64,000 nucleotides of DNA from Agapanthus africanus (Eukaryota; Streptophyta; Magnoliopsida; Asparagales; Amaryllidaceae), in the NCBI GenBank assembly GCA_030015575.1, contig CM057342.1, positions 618,417,348 through 618,481,347 of the forward strand, read 5' to 3'. Position 1 is the first letter of the stretch. Each line of letters starts with the position of its first letter. Below, piece by piece: positions 48,363 to 59,535 of the stretch. Made by a program: the position numbers and the translations under genes. The notes under the pieces are model-generated. The model made no database searches, was not told where the DNA came from, and saw nothing but the letters and a program-made list of their open reading frames with translations.

Positions 48363-48597
48363 TGCTTTGCATAGCGGTATATATGATATACTCTGCACCT
48401 TATTCGACGAGAAAAGAGCCGAGATCCCTTCACCGGGAGTGGCCTCTTTAGCAAAACTAGCAGATGCTACAAACTCGCGGTTTAGTTTTTGATAGCTTAT
48501 ATAGTTCTTGCTTTGCACAGCGGTATATATGATATACCCTGTACCTTATTCGATGGGGAAAGAGCCGAGATCCCTTTACCGGGAATGACCTCTTTAG
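48363..48597 (+). other. Tandem pair of triple-hairpin units, COP3 leader
   Basis: Both units carry GGTATAT-ATG then ATATACT or ATATACC as stem 1. Stem 2 is CCTT with GGGG in unit 2 (wobble pairs). Stem 3 is TCCC/GGGA in both. Units are 146 bases apart. Confidence 0.8.
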
Positions 48598-49390
48598 CGA
48601 AACTAGAAAAGCCTCAAAAACACTCCTTTTCAAAAACACTCGATTCTACAACGATATCAAGTTCATTACGCTCAAGGTTTTCTGAAAAACCTGTGTAGCC
48701 CTCCGTCATTTTAGATAAAGACTATTTGGTATCCGTGCTGCGTTTGTTGGCCTTTGTCAAGGCGTAGTGTGCGGTAGCTAACTGGTACTTATCTGTTTAA
48801 ACATGTGATGTGATTGAATTAAGGTATTCATACGACCTTGTTGGACTTTGTCAAGGGTCGTGCGAGTGGGTTTATTTCAATCAAGAAATGACGGGTTGAA
48901 CTTGACTAGCTTTCTATGGTTTGTTGGCTTTTGTCAAGGTCATAGGGGTTAGGGGAAAAAGCATTATTGGGAATTTCAAGTGTTGAAATTTGCAATGAGA
49001 TTGCATACCTCCTATGAGATAGTTGGATCCCGATACCCACTGCGAGTAAGTGTTACTCCTGGGAGAGTTTTACACAGGACAATTAGCCGATCAAGTAGGT
49101 GTCTAGAAAAGTGTTAACGGGGTTATGCCTCTGGGAAAATGAGGTTTACTTTAATTAGGTCCGTACGAAAGCACGAGGAACCTCCCTCAAGTACCGACAC
49201 TGATCTGGCTGAAAGATTGACGAAATTGTAGGGTGTAATTAATCCCGGCTAATCTTACCTTTTAGGGTTTGAAGAAAGATTTGATAAAAACAGTGGGAGA
49301 CATCCTGATTAGATAAGATAATAACCAATCTAATCTTGCAAGAGCATACGCTAAAGTGTTTTCTTCTCTCTCTCTCTCCAGGTAGCGACC

Positions 49391-50171
49391 ATGTCAGGCC
49401 ATAATCAAGATAATAATATGGATGAATTGACTGAACCCGATTATTATACTAAGCAGGGGATCGTTGGTCCCGTTCTTTCTTATAAGAGTTATAAGACTGA
49501 ACAGGAAACAGGAGAATATCTGGATTCTCACGCCGCCCAAACAAAGAACATGCATGCTGAGCATCTTCTTCGGGTGTGTTAGTTATTGAGAACTGTTTCT
49601 CAGTTCACCCTACGTCCTGGGTTTTAGATACCGGATCAGGATCCCACATATGTAAATTGTTACATGGGCTACGGAAAGGTAAAGAACTGGGAAAAAGTGA
49701 TCATTCCATTCAAGTAGGGAATGGTGCAAGTATTGTAACCAAAGCAGTTAGCGAATATCATCTAGTATTACCAAGTGGTAATACACTAATTCTGAATGAG
49801 TGCTATTATATACCGAACATGATGTGCAACATTATATCAGTTTCTATATTAAGTAAAGAAGGATATAATTTTGCAGTAAAGAATAATGTTATGAACATAT
49901 TCCTAGATCAAAAATTGATTGGATCAGGCTCGTTACATAATGGTATATTCATTCTCAATCAAAATACAGTCCTTAATATACAAAACACACACAAGAGCAA
50001 GAGTTCAGAAATGAACGAATCTTTCTTGTGGCATTGTAGACTTGGTCATATCAATGCGACACGGCTAGCTAAGTTACATAAGGATGGATATTTGAATTCG
50101 TTCGAATTATCATCTTATGATACTTTCCATTCATGTCTCAAAAGTAAAATGACCAAAGCTCCGTTTAGTGG
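49391..50171 (+). pseudogene. COP3 pol start: protease and GAG-pre-integrase
   Basis: An ATG at 49391, ten bases after the splice-acceptor-like CAG, begins MSGHNQDNNMDELTEPDYYT. A retroviral-type protease motif DTGSGSHIC lies near 49627. The GAG-pre-integrase block LWHCRLGHINATRLAKLHKD lies near 50020-50090. There is no gag capsid or zinc knuckle before the protease. COP4 enters within this block. Fossil, split by insertion, with about one other break. Confidence 0.82.
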
Positions 50172-52263
50172 TGTAAGTCCACGGTAGCGCCCCGGCCGTC
50201 TAACAGACGCCAAATGCGGAACAAAAACTTTTTACAACTGGCGCTATCGCGTACTATAACCTGGATCTGCCATTAAAACTAAACTAACAAACTACAAAGT
50301 GGGTAGAAATGTTATACTGAACGATCCGAGTCCTTCGGTATTCAACCATCATCCCACGCTTTGTTGCGGCTGCACCGATCTTCTGAATCTCCAATCTTCT
50401 CATCCAGGTGGCATCACGTCGACGGATCTTTAAACGGGCTCCCGCCTCTGAACCGAGGCAACTCGATCATCAAGTTTGCTAAAAGAGATGACCAAGATTG
50501 ATGTAGAGAATGAGTAGAACACTTTGTCTCGTTACGTCCAAAGCTATGAACGAACGGTTAATGAAGTTGCCTTTTGGATTCAAATGAAATGTGGAATGAA
50601 TATGTGAAATTTCCATGAAGCCAAAACCCTAATCTTTTTGAATCAACAACCATGATTCTCAAATGAGAAGGGGCCGGCCACTTATAGATGAGGGGGAGGT
50701 GAGTGTAGGAGCAAAGTGGTGACTCTGAAGGAAAAGATCTTAATCAAATATCTTTAACAAGAATAAAAAGCATTAAAGGAAAAGAATGACTCACTTAACC
50801 TAGTCATCAAAACCATTAATGCATAAGAATGATTCATGAACTAGTCACCACACTAGAACCTTCTAGAATCACGACTCACCACATGACTCACCCAAGTGAT
50901 GGAAAGATAAATCCGTATTTAACCGAATGTTAAATACGGCTGATAGAAAACTGAAAACTGGCAACTTCCAAAAGCGATCCTGAAACGAATTTCAGGATAA
51001 CCCCGTATCAGTATAAACATACCCGCATTTGTATTACGACCGAATAAAAATACAACTGACACAAAGATATTATATCTACACAGCATAATACTCGGATCCG
51101 GCTTAAACCAAAGCCAACCAGTATTATCTGCCCGAAAAATGACATGTGCGTAAACACACGTGCATTTTTCGAACCTTGCCATAAAACCATACGGCCTCTA
51201 CAACGTTTCGCCCGAACTTAGGAAACTGTCTGTGGGGGACTCTAATGACTCATCAACACACTGCACTGAGTATAACCACTAGCACGTCAGATGTACTGGC
51301 TATACGTAACGGTTGCCTATGTATTGATTGGAAGGGAAGCTGACGAGAGAACTCATCCATAAACCCTACTGAGCCTAACAGTGACAATATACATACAGTC
51401 CGGTCCGTTCGTCTCTGAGTATCGCATATCGGCCTAGGGGCTGGTAACGTCAGACCCCCAATAGCAGTATAAGTCGTGTCAGAGAGTGGCCCAGAACACC
51501 CTGAGATACTACTGGAGTACCTACCAGTAAATCTCCTACCTCGGCCGAGGGCTTTGTGTAATGGCTCTCCTAGACACAGCGCGATCTCACCCCCAATACC
51601 GGGAGAGACGAATCCCCTGCCGATCCGCTCACTTGCCTCCATGTGGCTCGGGACTGTACCCAAAAAAGACCTATTTGCACGACTCCTTTGAGCCATGGTA
51701 GGGTAGAAATCAAAGCACAGTGGGAACTCACACGAGACAAATGACGACCTCAGGTCGATGAACTAATCTGTACACATGTCAACAGGGAATTGCTATAACA
51801 CGCTAGGTATAATACCAACTAGCAGATTACCGGCGAGTCCTGTCCGGTATACTCATAACCCAATGAGCACCTGTATACATCTTAGGTGAACCAACTGACA
51901 CCAATGGCTTGTGAGACCGACCATTGCCCCTCGTCGGGGTCTCGACTGTATACACTAGTCTACTCTGGAGTATCGATGCCCTGTCTCGAAACTCCCACGA
52001 CTAGGGACAGTTTAAGGATGTGCTTACAGACCCCAGCTCCCACGTATATGATCGCCATCATACTGCTGGTAGTCAAGCAAGAATCCTATGGGATCTATCA
52101 ATCATGCAATAGCGAACTAAAGCATGTATACGAGGATAAAGACAAACCAGATAGCATACTATCATCACAAGCAAGACTGTCATATCGGTATAGGTCCTGC
52201 CTCAATCATTGCAATCACGTACCTACGATCCAATAATTGACTTTGAGGGCACTATCTCCAACA
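50172..52263 (-). repeat. COP4 3' LTR (2092 bp)
   Basis: Plus strand starts TGTAAGTCCACGG and ends TCTCCAACA. It is slightly shorter than the COP1 LTR and homologous along most of it. A perfect 9-bp stem CGAAAAATG/CATTTTTCG (51133-51141 and 51163-51171) stands where COP1 has its tandem hairpins. Confidence 0.88.
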
Positions 52264-54773
52264 ATCTCCTACTTGCACTCAAGGCTAATTATTGCGATGT
52301 CGCATACTCACAGCCCGTGTGATACCGAACATCCAACTCCTCTACTAATCTGTTTCACAAAGCTAGTTTGTAAAACTCTTGTGTTCGAGAAATAGCCTCA
52401 GTGAGTGGATCCACCCTGATGTTTCTTTCTATGTCACTCTTAATCTCAAGTTCGCGGAGAAAACCATCTCCCGAATCGAGTAATACCCGTCTTAGAATAT
52501 GTCTGGATATCTGATGGGACCTAATTCATAAATGAACTCCAAATCCAAACTTCTTAGATTGTATTGATAACTGAACCTCATCAGTATCCATCACCATGCC
52601 TCCCACAGTATCCTCTTGGACCACCTGTCCATAATACTGTCCATTGTCAGAGGGAAAACTATAACTCTGACAATCACTCTGTCATCCATGTTACTTTGGA
52701 AGCCTAGAATGATAACCGTCTCCCTAAGGAGGCTGCCGTCATCAAATCCGTAGAACATGCACGTATGTTCTAAAACTGCTTCCTTATGTTTCTCCAGGAT
52801 TGGATTAATATAAACTTATCGCATCCAGTGCAAAAACAACATCTGGTGTGGTACTTGACTTCTCATGATTGACTCAATTGCCTAAGCAAGTGATCTGCTA
52901 ATCATGCACATCCCTCTCCCCTTTAGTCTGTAAGACACCTTTAGAGAGGGTGACTCCATCACCTGCAGGTTCACTACCATGCCAGGAGTCAACTATTCTA
53001 AAATACTATTAGAATACTGTCAAAGTACCCATGATTGGGAAACTACCCAATACTAGATCTAAAACCATAGATCTAGTAACCAGAATGTCAGATATTATAT
53101 CCATGTCCTTTGTACAGAAACAGCTGTGTGACGACCAAAGTACAACCGATTGTAGTACAGGAATTTTACTTCCTACTCTGTGTATGTCATCCAAATACCA
53201 GGACATCACACTCTACTACCTTCTTAACAGATCCATCCCCTATTCTGATGAAGTCAAAGCCATGACTGTCTCATCAAAATTAGATGATTTTATCTCCGCT
53301 ATATCTGCTCAAGCCTATAAATAGACATAAGTTACTTGCTCACTATACTTCCGCTGCTCCCACTGACTACGACAACCCTCTGGCAGAATAATATCTACGT
53401 ACACTTCTAAAGCTAGTTTAGAATGACGTTATACTTATTCTCTTGCCGGGTCTCATAGCCTGGAACAACAGTAGTGTCAAGTCTGGGTAAATAAGAACCT
53501 CCCTGTCACCGTCCTTGAGGCTACCGGAGTGCCTCTCGGGTGTCTGAGGTTACCCACCATATCTGCGGAGTAGCTAATGGAATGTCAAACCTGATTGAAT
53601 ATATAGGTCCTATTAAATTTTCCGTAATCGTTTGCGGTTCTGGAATCACTTCCAGTTCTACCATACTCCCACTACTGTTTTCTGAAAAAATCCATTTTAC
53701 TAAAACTGTGGCGAGTCAAGAACAATATCACTATTGATCTTCCAAATGGTAGAAATGTCAACCCTCGTCAAAGCCAGGGTCAACCCATAAACAACCATTA
53801 TAGAAACGTGCCTTGAGTTATCCAGTGTCTGGTTTTAAGCATAAGCTGGACAACTCCCCTTATCTTAACATCGTTAAGATATGATCCATTCTATATCCAA
53901 TATAGAAACTTTGGCACTTATTTAATTGGAACCAGATTCAAAAACATGCAGCTATCTCCAGTGCATATCAACTTAATGGAGAGAGGCTAATCAGCATTAC
54001 TCAACTTAGGATTACATCCAATTATGAGTAACCTGAAAGAGAAACAAGTTTCTCAAAACCATTACTATCAACTGAATACCAATCACAAGTATCTACATCT
54101 TCGATCTCTTTGAAGAATCCAGATACTTGCGATACCTGGTTCTCTACTTTATTCTTATACCCACAACTTCTCAAAACTTAGACATTGTATTTCTACGAAA
54201 CACTTGTCTAAAACTAGAGAAGTCACAAGTAAACAGAATATAGTACGAGGACCAACCCCTTTGCCCTGACGGACACTGGACAACATATAATACTCTGTAT
54301 AAGTCCGCTGAGTTGAATAACTCAAAACCTGTGCATCGTAGGTTGAAAACTGTATCCATGCGATTTCTTCAAATATCACCAATTACAACGAATTCCAATA
54401 TAATGAGGATGATCACCCAATTCCCAATAACTTACTCCCACTCATCATCTGTAAAACCGTACAGATATGAGAATGAAACCTGGTAAATACATGCCCTGGA
54501 GTAAGTATGAAATCGGGAAAACTGTTTTTCCTTTAGCAATACACTGAAACATGAAAATATTTCGTAGGGATATCCTGGTATTCCTAGTAATACCTCTTCC
54601 ATAATCCAATTCATGACTATAACCGTATATTTCTTTGCCACCACTCTAAATCCCTTTATTTGTCTTTATTCATTTCCTTCTGTACACCCCTTTAGGCTAA
54701 ATGGTTTTCTTCCTTCCCTACCGTTCGGCACCAGCCTATGGTTTGGAAGAAGACTATCCAGTAAGCATAATAG
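52264..54773 (-). pseudogene. COP4 polypurine tract and decayed pol body
   Basis: The minus-strand tract AAGTAGGAGAT (52264-52274) borders the LTR. The following 1.8 kb matches COP1 24117-25913 in reverse. The stretch near 54640-54773 matches COP1 10910-11060. RT and RNase H remnants only; no long frame. Confidence 0.72.
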
Positions 54774-56987
54774 TGTTAGTTGTATGTATGCCCTAGAGGC
54801 CAGTATTGTACAGATGATGTATATTATATTGGATGCTTGGACATATATAGAGATGACTTTCTTGCTCGATATGATAGTATGCTATCTGGTTGCTCTTTAT
54901 CTTAACATGTATACTAGTCTCTTTAAACTGTCTTATGGTTACATGTTGGTAAAGCCCTTAGGATGTGTACTTGACTACCTGGACTATGATGCAAATCATA
55001 CTAGTGGGGACAAGGTAGTCCATAAGTACATCCTTCAAGGTCCCTAGTCGTGGGTGTATCGAGACGGGGCATCGATATACCAGAGTAGACTAGCGTATAC
55101 GCTTCTCGACCCATGAGATGGGCGATGGATGATCCCATATCCATTAGTGTTTGACATCAGAGATCGTATACGGGTGCTCAGTGGAGACTGGGTACACTGG
55201 ACGGACTCGCCGAGAACTCCCAGATGGTATTATACCGCACGTCAGATGGCAGTTCTCAGGTGACACTTGTACAGGTTAGTCTGTAGACCCGAGATCGTCA
55301 TAGAGTCTTATGTGATTCCCACTGTGCTTTGATCTCCACCTTACCACGTCCATGAGGGCATGCAAAATGGTGGTCTTTGGGTACAGTCCCGAGTCACATG
55401 GAGGCAATGAGCGATAGGAGGGGTTTCGTCTCTCCCGGTATTAGGGGTTGATGTTGCGCTGTGCTCGATTGGCCGTAACAGGGAAGTCCCTGGCCAGGGC
55501 TGATCAGAGATTTGCTGGTAAGTGTTACCAGTAGTTTCTCGACCCGTTATGAGCCTCACATCGGCACGACTTATCGGTTATTGGGGTCTGACGTTTACCA
55601 CCCCTAGACTTGATATGCGACATATCAGACGAACAGACCGGATTGTACGGTAAGTGTTACTGGTTGGATTCACAGGAGTGTGAGCGGGCTGGCTCGTCGA
55701 TCTTCTGATCGCTTAATACCCGGATGGCCGTTACGTTTAGCAGACCGCTTGCGGCTTGTGGGTGCTTGATATGATCATCATCTGCTACCGGCGTATTGAC
55801 GAGTCTTTAGAGTCCTACACAGAGGTTTCCTGGCTCAAGCGAAACGAAATAGGAGCGCATATGAGATATGTGCGGGACCGAGAATAATGCGTATATGTGA
55901 TATCGCATTTCATTCTCGCGATGAATGTTTCGATTGGTTGTATGCGATATGACCTAGTTATCGAATCATTGATTCGATAAATCGATACATTAGATACTAG
56001 TCAGTTATGTGCGACATGACCGGATCATTGAATCAAATGTTGATTTAATGATTTAATGTATAATTATATATCTGATATATTACTTTGCATTAACTAGTAT
56101 TGGTTCACTTTAAATGGATTTTCTCACTTGTTGTGCAAGTTGTATATGTGATATACTTTTATGCACATGTTTGTATCATGTTTGATGATACATGTTAACT
56201 TGTGCTTGTGTAAAGATTAAACCATGGTTATATGAATGGTTAGGGTTTTATTTACTTATTCATTTATTTATATTGATTATTCATTTTGAAAAAGAAAAGA
56301 AAAATGGTGGCTTTATTTGTTTCTTTCATGAAGCTTCATGAAGAGTTGAATAATTGACCATTTTTGTTTTCTTCTCTTAACCTAACCATGCACCTAACCC
56401 TAGTTTGCTCTCTACACTTCACCATGGTTAGTATATGATAAATAATATTATTATTCTTATTTTTAATCTAATACTTATCATATTCTATCTTCATCTTCTT
56501 CTTCTTCTTCAAAGAAAAAGCTTGACACCATTAATGGCACCTTGAGCTAAAGAGTGAGAAATCCAATTCTAAAGTGAACCCACCTCCTATTTCTTCATCC
56601 TCTACCTCTTGCCAAGTGGTTTTGGGTGTTTTCTTCACAAGTTTCACAACTTGGTGAAGTTGGAGCTTGAACTTGTGATGCCTCAACGTAGATCATCTTC
56701 GGCACGAAGCCGACGACCTAGCTCGCCCATTTCACCGATGAAGCCGACGATTGAGTTCGGGATTCGAGATGGACAGCGAGAGTACGCCTACGTGGAGCTA
56801 AGGAAGTGGAGAAATGGATCTACAATGGTTGTAGCCTCTCTCCTTTATTTAAGTCGTTAACTAGTTTAATGTTTCGCCTAGAATTCTAGCCGACGATCCG
56901 TATTAGGGTTTCTCGGCACCCATAAAATTTTAAATTGGCATGGTTGATGCCTTGTGAGACCTCTATAGTATGCCTAGGAACCCTACA
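54774..56987 (+). repeat. COP5 5' LTR (2214 bp)
   Basis: Starts TGTTAGTTGTATGTATGCCC, ends GGAACCCTACA. Dyad TATCGAATCA/TGATTCGATA at 55959-55979. A longer hairpin at 55880-55917 has arms GAGAAT/ATTCTC and AATGCG/CGCATT. Confidence 0.92.
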
Positions 56988-56988
56988 G

Positions 56989-57001
56989 TGGTATCAGAGC
57001 C
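56989..57001 (+). other. COP5 primer binding site (Met tRNA)
   Basis: TGGTATCAGAGCC, one base after the LTR. Confidence 0.92.
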
Positions 57002-57187
57002 TAGCTAGAGCCTTAGGCGAAGTCTGGACGACGTTTGAAACCCGAATACACATCGAAACCCTAACACATCATGCTCTCTGGACTTTTTCCAAAAACTGGG
57101 ATTTTTCCAGATTAAAAATTCTTTAAAAATTCAGCAGGGAATTCTAAGAACTACGACGCAAAATTTACCTCATGAACAGTAAATAGT

Positions 57188-57235
57188 GCGGCGGAACAGC
57201 GGCAGAAGCATGCCTTCTGCGGCGGTTACGCGGCC
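57188..57235 (+). other. GC-rich module, COP5 leader
   Basis: GCGGCGGAACAGCGGC, spacer with inner arms AGAAG/CTTCT, then GCGGCGGTTACGCGGCC. It lies 199 bases after the primer site. It shares GCGGCAGAAGCA with the ATH leader module. Confidence 0.82.
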
Positions 57236-58287
57236 AACTAATGGGATTTTCCTGTAATTTTTGCACAGTAATTCATCATTTCAGCAGCTGAGTTTTCTGG
57301 GAATTTTTAATATGCACTCAACAGTTGAGTTTTCTGAGGTGTTTTAGAGCTTCGATGATTCGACCGGTAATTTCAAATGTCGTCTATGTGTTTCCCGGAT
57401 AATTTAAGACTATGTTAAAAAGTTCGGCCGGATATAAATACCCAACTTTTCCCCTGCCGGAAAATTTCCAAGTGTTGGATTTTTCTGTGGTTTAAAGATG
57501 TTCTGAGTAGTGCAAGTAACGCGATGGTCCCTCTAGAAGACAACAAACCTTAACTCGATTATGTGACCGTCTTGAACTGCCCTTTGAACCTTCGGGTTTG
57601 GGGCAGTACGGCGTGCCACATGTGAGGCGTTGGCTTGACCCTTCTACGGCTGGACCGTTGGTACTGAGGCATGAAGTTAATGTCTTTGAACCTATTTCAT
57701 GTGTTGACCAGTCTCGGGAAAACTTGGGTGTTCGAATGTTTGATCGGAAAGTTTAATATTTTCTATTTATCCGGAATGGGATACAATAATTGGAATTCAC
57801 AAACAGTTATGAGATAACTGAATGAATGTTATAAATCTAGCGGTTTAGTTTCACTTGATATTGAAAAGAGTTTTCGATAATGAGAATAAAATGCGGGGTT
57901 TATAACTGTTAGGCATGTGATGTCTAAGTATTTCATTTGATTAGGCATGCGATGTCTAAAGAGGTTGCGGATTCCAACTGTTGTAGTTTTACACTTTCTT
58001 TTCTGTGACCGTAAGTGTAGTATGTTAATATCGCCGGTTTCGTTGCTATACGTCAACGACAATTGGGGTATGCATACTTACTTACGTTGATGACATGTGA
58101 TGTTATGTGTTGCTGGATATGTTATATTGGATCGTCATGTTCGAATAGCCGGGGGTTTTTATGTGAGATGAGTATTTTTCATTTTCATTCATGTAAAAAC
58201 TTGTATGTAATATTCTTTTTATTTGGGGCACTTCCAGATAGCGGAAGTTGTCACCTTTTGTATATTATTTACATTTCCGCATTAGGA

Positions 58288-58414
58288 TAGACCCAAGGAG
58301 GGGAGCACAAGTAACCGGGTTCTAGGGTCCAGTGGGAGACCATCTCGAGGAGTCAAGTCCGGGTCTCCTAACCCTAGAATTGGTAGGGTTACTTGCCGCT
58401 CTCGTAGGGGTCTA
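58288..58414 (+). other. Composite nested stem-loop, COP5 leader
   Basis: Four correctly nested perfect stems: TAGACCC/GGGTCTA (58288-58294, 58408-58414), AAGTAACC/GGTTACTT (58309-58316, 58387-58394), TTCTAGGGT/ACCCTAGAA (58320-58328, 58371-58379) and GGAGACC/GGTCTCC (58335-58341, 58362-58368). Related structures are at 47911-48037 (COP3), 41806-41932 (COP2) and twice in COP1 (about 8640-8890). Confidence 0.85.
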
Positions 58415-58837
58415 GGGGTGTGGGATTGGCTATTCATCACGACCGTGGAATCCGTGTTTTATACTGGCTCGTATTGAAAACACGGACGTTCTAGTATATC
58501 CAATATTTCATATGATATTTTCTGCTGCGATATCTGTGATATGATTATGTGATGTTCTGTGATAGATACTTTATATAGTATATACGATATATTATATAGA
58601 CGTTACTTAGGTTTTACACCCGCACTAGCCCTGCCCTGCTCTGTCGTTAGTTACCTAACCTAACGGTGCACGAGGGGACATCGAGGCGAATGCGGATGGC
58701 ATAAGTGTACGTCATATTTATCTGTGATGTTTTAGGTGACTTAAATGATGGGACTTCATTAATGTGATTAATGAAAGATAAGAAACCTAAGATGTTGTGG
58801 AATCGAATTTCAAAATAAAACAGGTAGCTACAGTTCT

Positions 58838-59070
58838 TGCTTTGCATAGCGGTATATATGATATACCCTGCACCTTATTCGATGAGGAAAGGACCGAGAT
58901 CCCTTCACCGGGAGTGACTCCTTTAGTAATAACCGGCAGATGCTACATACTCGGTCTGCTTTTGATTGCTTCTATAGTTTCTGCTTTGCATAGTGATATA
59001 TATGATATATCCCGCACCTCATTCGACGAGGAAAGGGCCGACGATCCCTTCACCGGGAGTGACCCCTTTA
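58838..59070 (+). other. Tandem pair of triple-hairpin units, COP5 leader
   Basis: Unit 1 stem 1 GGTATAT-ATG-ATATACC (58851-58867); unit 2 stem 1 GATATAT-ATG-ATATATC (58995-59011). Stem 2 is CCTT/GAGG in unit 1 and CCTC/GAGG in unit 2. Stem 3 is TCCC/GGGA in both. Units are 145 bases apart. Confidence 0.82.
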
Positions 59071-59450
59071 GCAAAACTAGAAAAGCCTCAAAATCACTCC
59101 ATTTTAAAACTTCATTTTGATTCTACAACGATATCAAGTTCATTACGCAATAGGTTTTTAGAAAAACCTGTCGTAGCCCTCCGTCATTTCAGATAAGTTG
59201 CATATAGTATTCGTGCTACATTTGTTGGCTTTCGTCAAGGTGTAGTGTGCGGTAGCTATGTGTTGCTTATCTGCTGCATATGATGCGACTGGATTAGGGT
59301 AGTCGTACGGCTTTGTTGGCTTTCGTCAAGGGTCGTGCGGGTGGGTTTAATTCAGTCAAGAAATGTACGGGTTGAACTTGACTAGCTGGCTGTGGTTTGT
59401 TGGCTTTCATCAAGGTCATAGCACGCTAGGGGCAAAAACATTATCGGGAG

Positions 59451-59535
59451 TTTCAAGAGTTGAAATTTGCAATGAGATTGCATACCTTCTATGAGATAGT
59501 TGGATCCCGATACCCACTGCGAGTAAGAGTTACTC
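59451..59535 (+). other. Three small hairpins before COP5 pol
   Basis: TTTCAA-GAG-TTGAAA (59451-59465), TGCAAT-GAG-ATTGCA (59468-59482), GAGTAA-GAG-TTACTC (59521-59535). All arms are perfect and all loops are GAG. Confidence 0.88.

Larger units (their letters stand above)
46740..49381 (+). other. COP3 structured leader (about 2.6 kb)
   Basis: No long frame. In order: GC module (46926-46971), composite stem (47911-48037), tandem triple-hairpin pair (48363-48450 and 48509-48597), three TTGGC motifs (48746, 48841, 48924), three small hairpins (48972-48990, 48991-49005, 49044-49058) and a CT tract ending in CAG at 49381. Confidence 0.8.
44538..50171 (+). mobile_element. COP3: Ty1/copia-type element, left part
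   Basis: 5' LTR (44538-46725), Met primer site, structured leader of about 2.6 kb, splice-acceptor-like tract and the start of pol, which COP4 interrupts after base 50171. The remainder, with the 3' LTR, is off-window. It is closest to COP5 in leader and coding. Few breaks are evident in the visible coding part besides the insertion. Confidence 0.87.
50172..54773 (-). mobile_element. COP4: Ty1/copia-type element, non-autonomous, right half off-window
   Basis: Minus-strand element: 3' LTR 50172-52263, polypurine tract, decayed pol body. COP5 interrupts it after 54773. It is the second copy of the COP1 group: the LTR starts share TGTTGGAGATAGTGCCCTCA (element sense) and the bodies align although both are decayed. 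AGTGG (50167-50171) is the likely target duplication in COP3. Too many breaks to count. Confidence 0.85.

Noticed and set aside
50172-54773. COP4 as an inverted duplication of COP1 by genomic rearrangement
   Set aside because: COP4 has its own LTR termini and a candidate target duplication, differs in LTR length (2092 against 2218) and by roughly 10% in the body; independent insertion is simpler.
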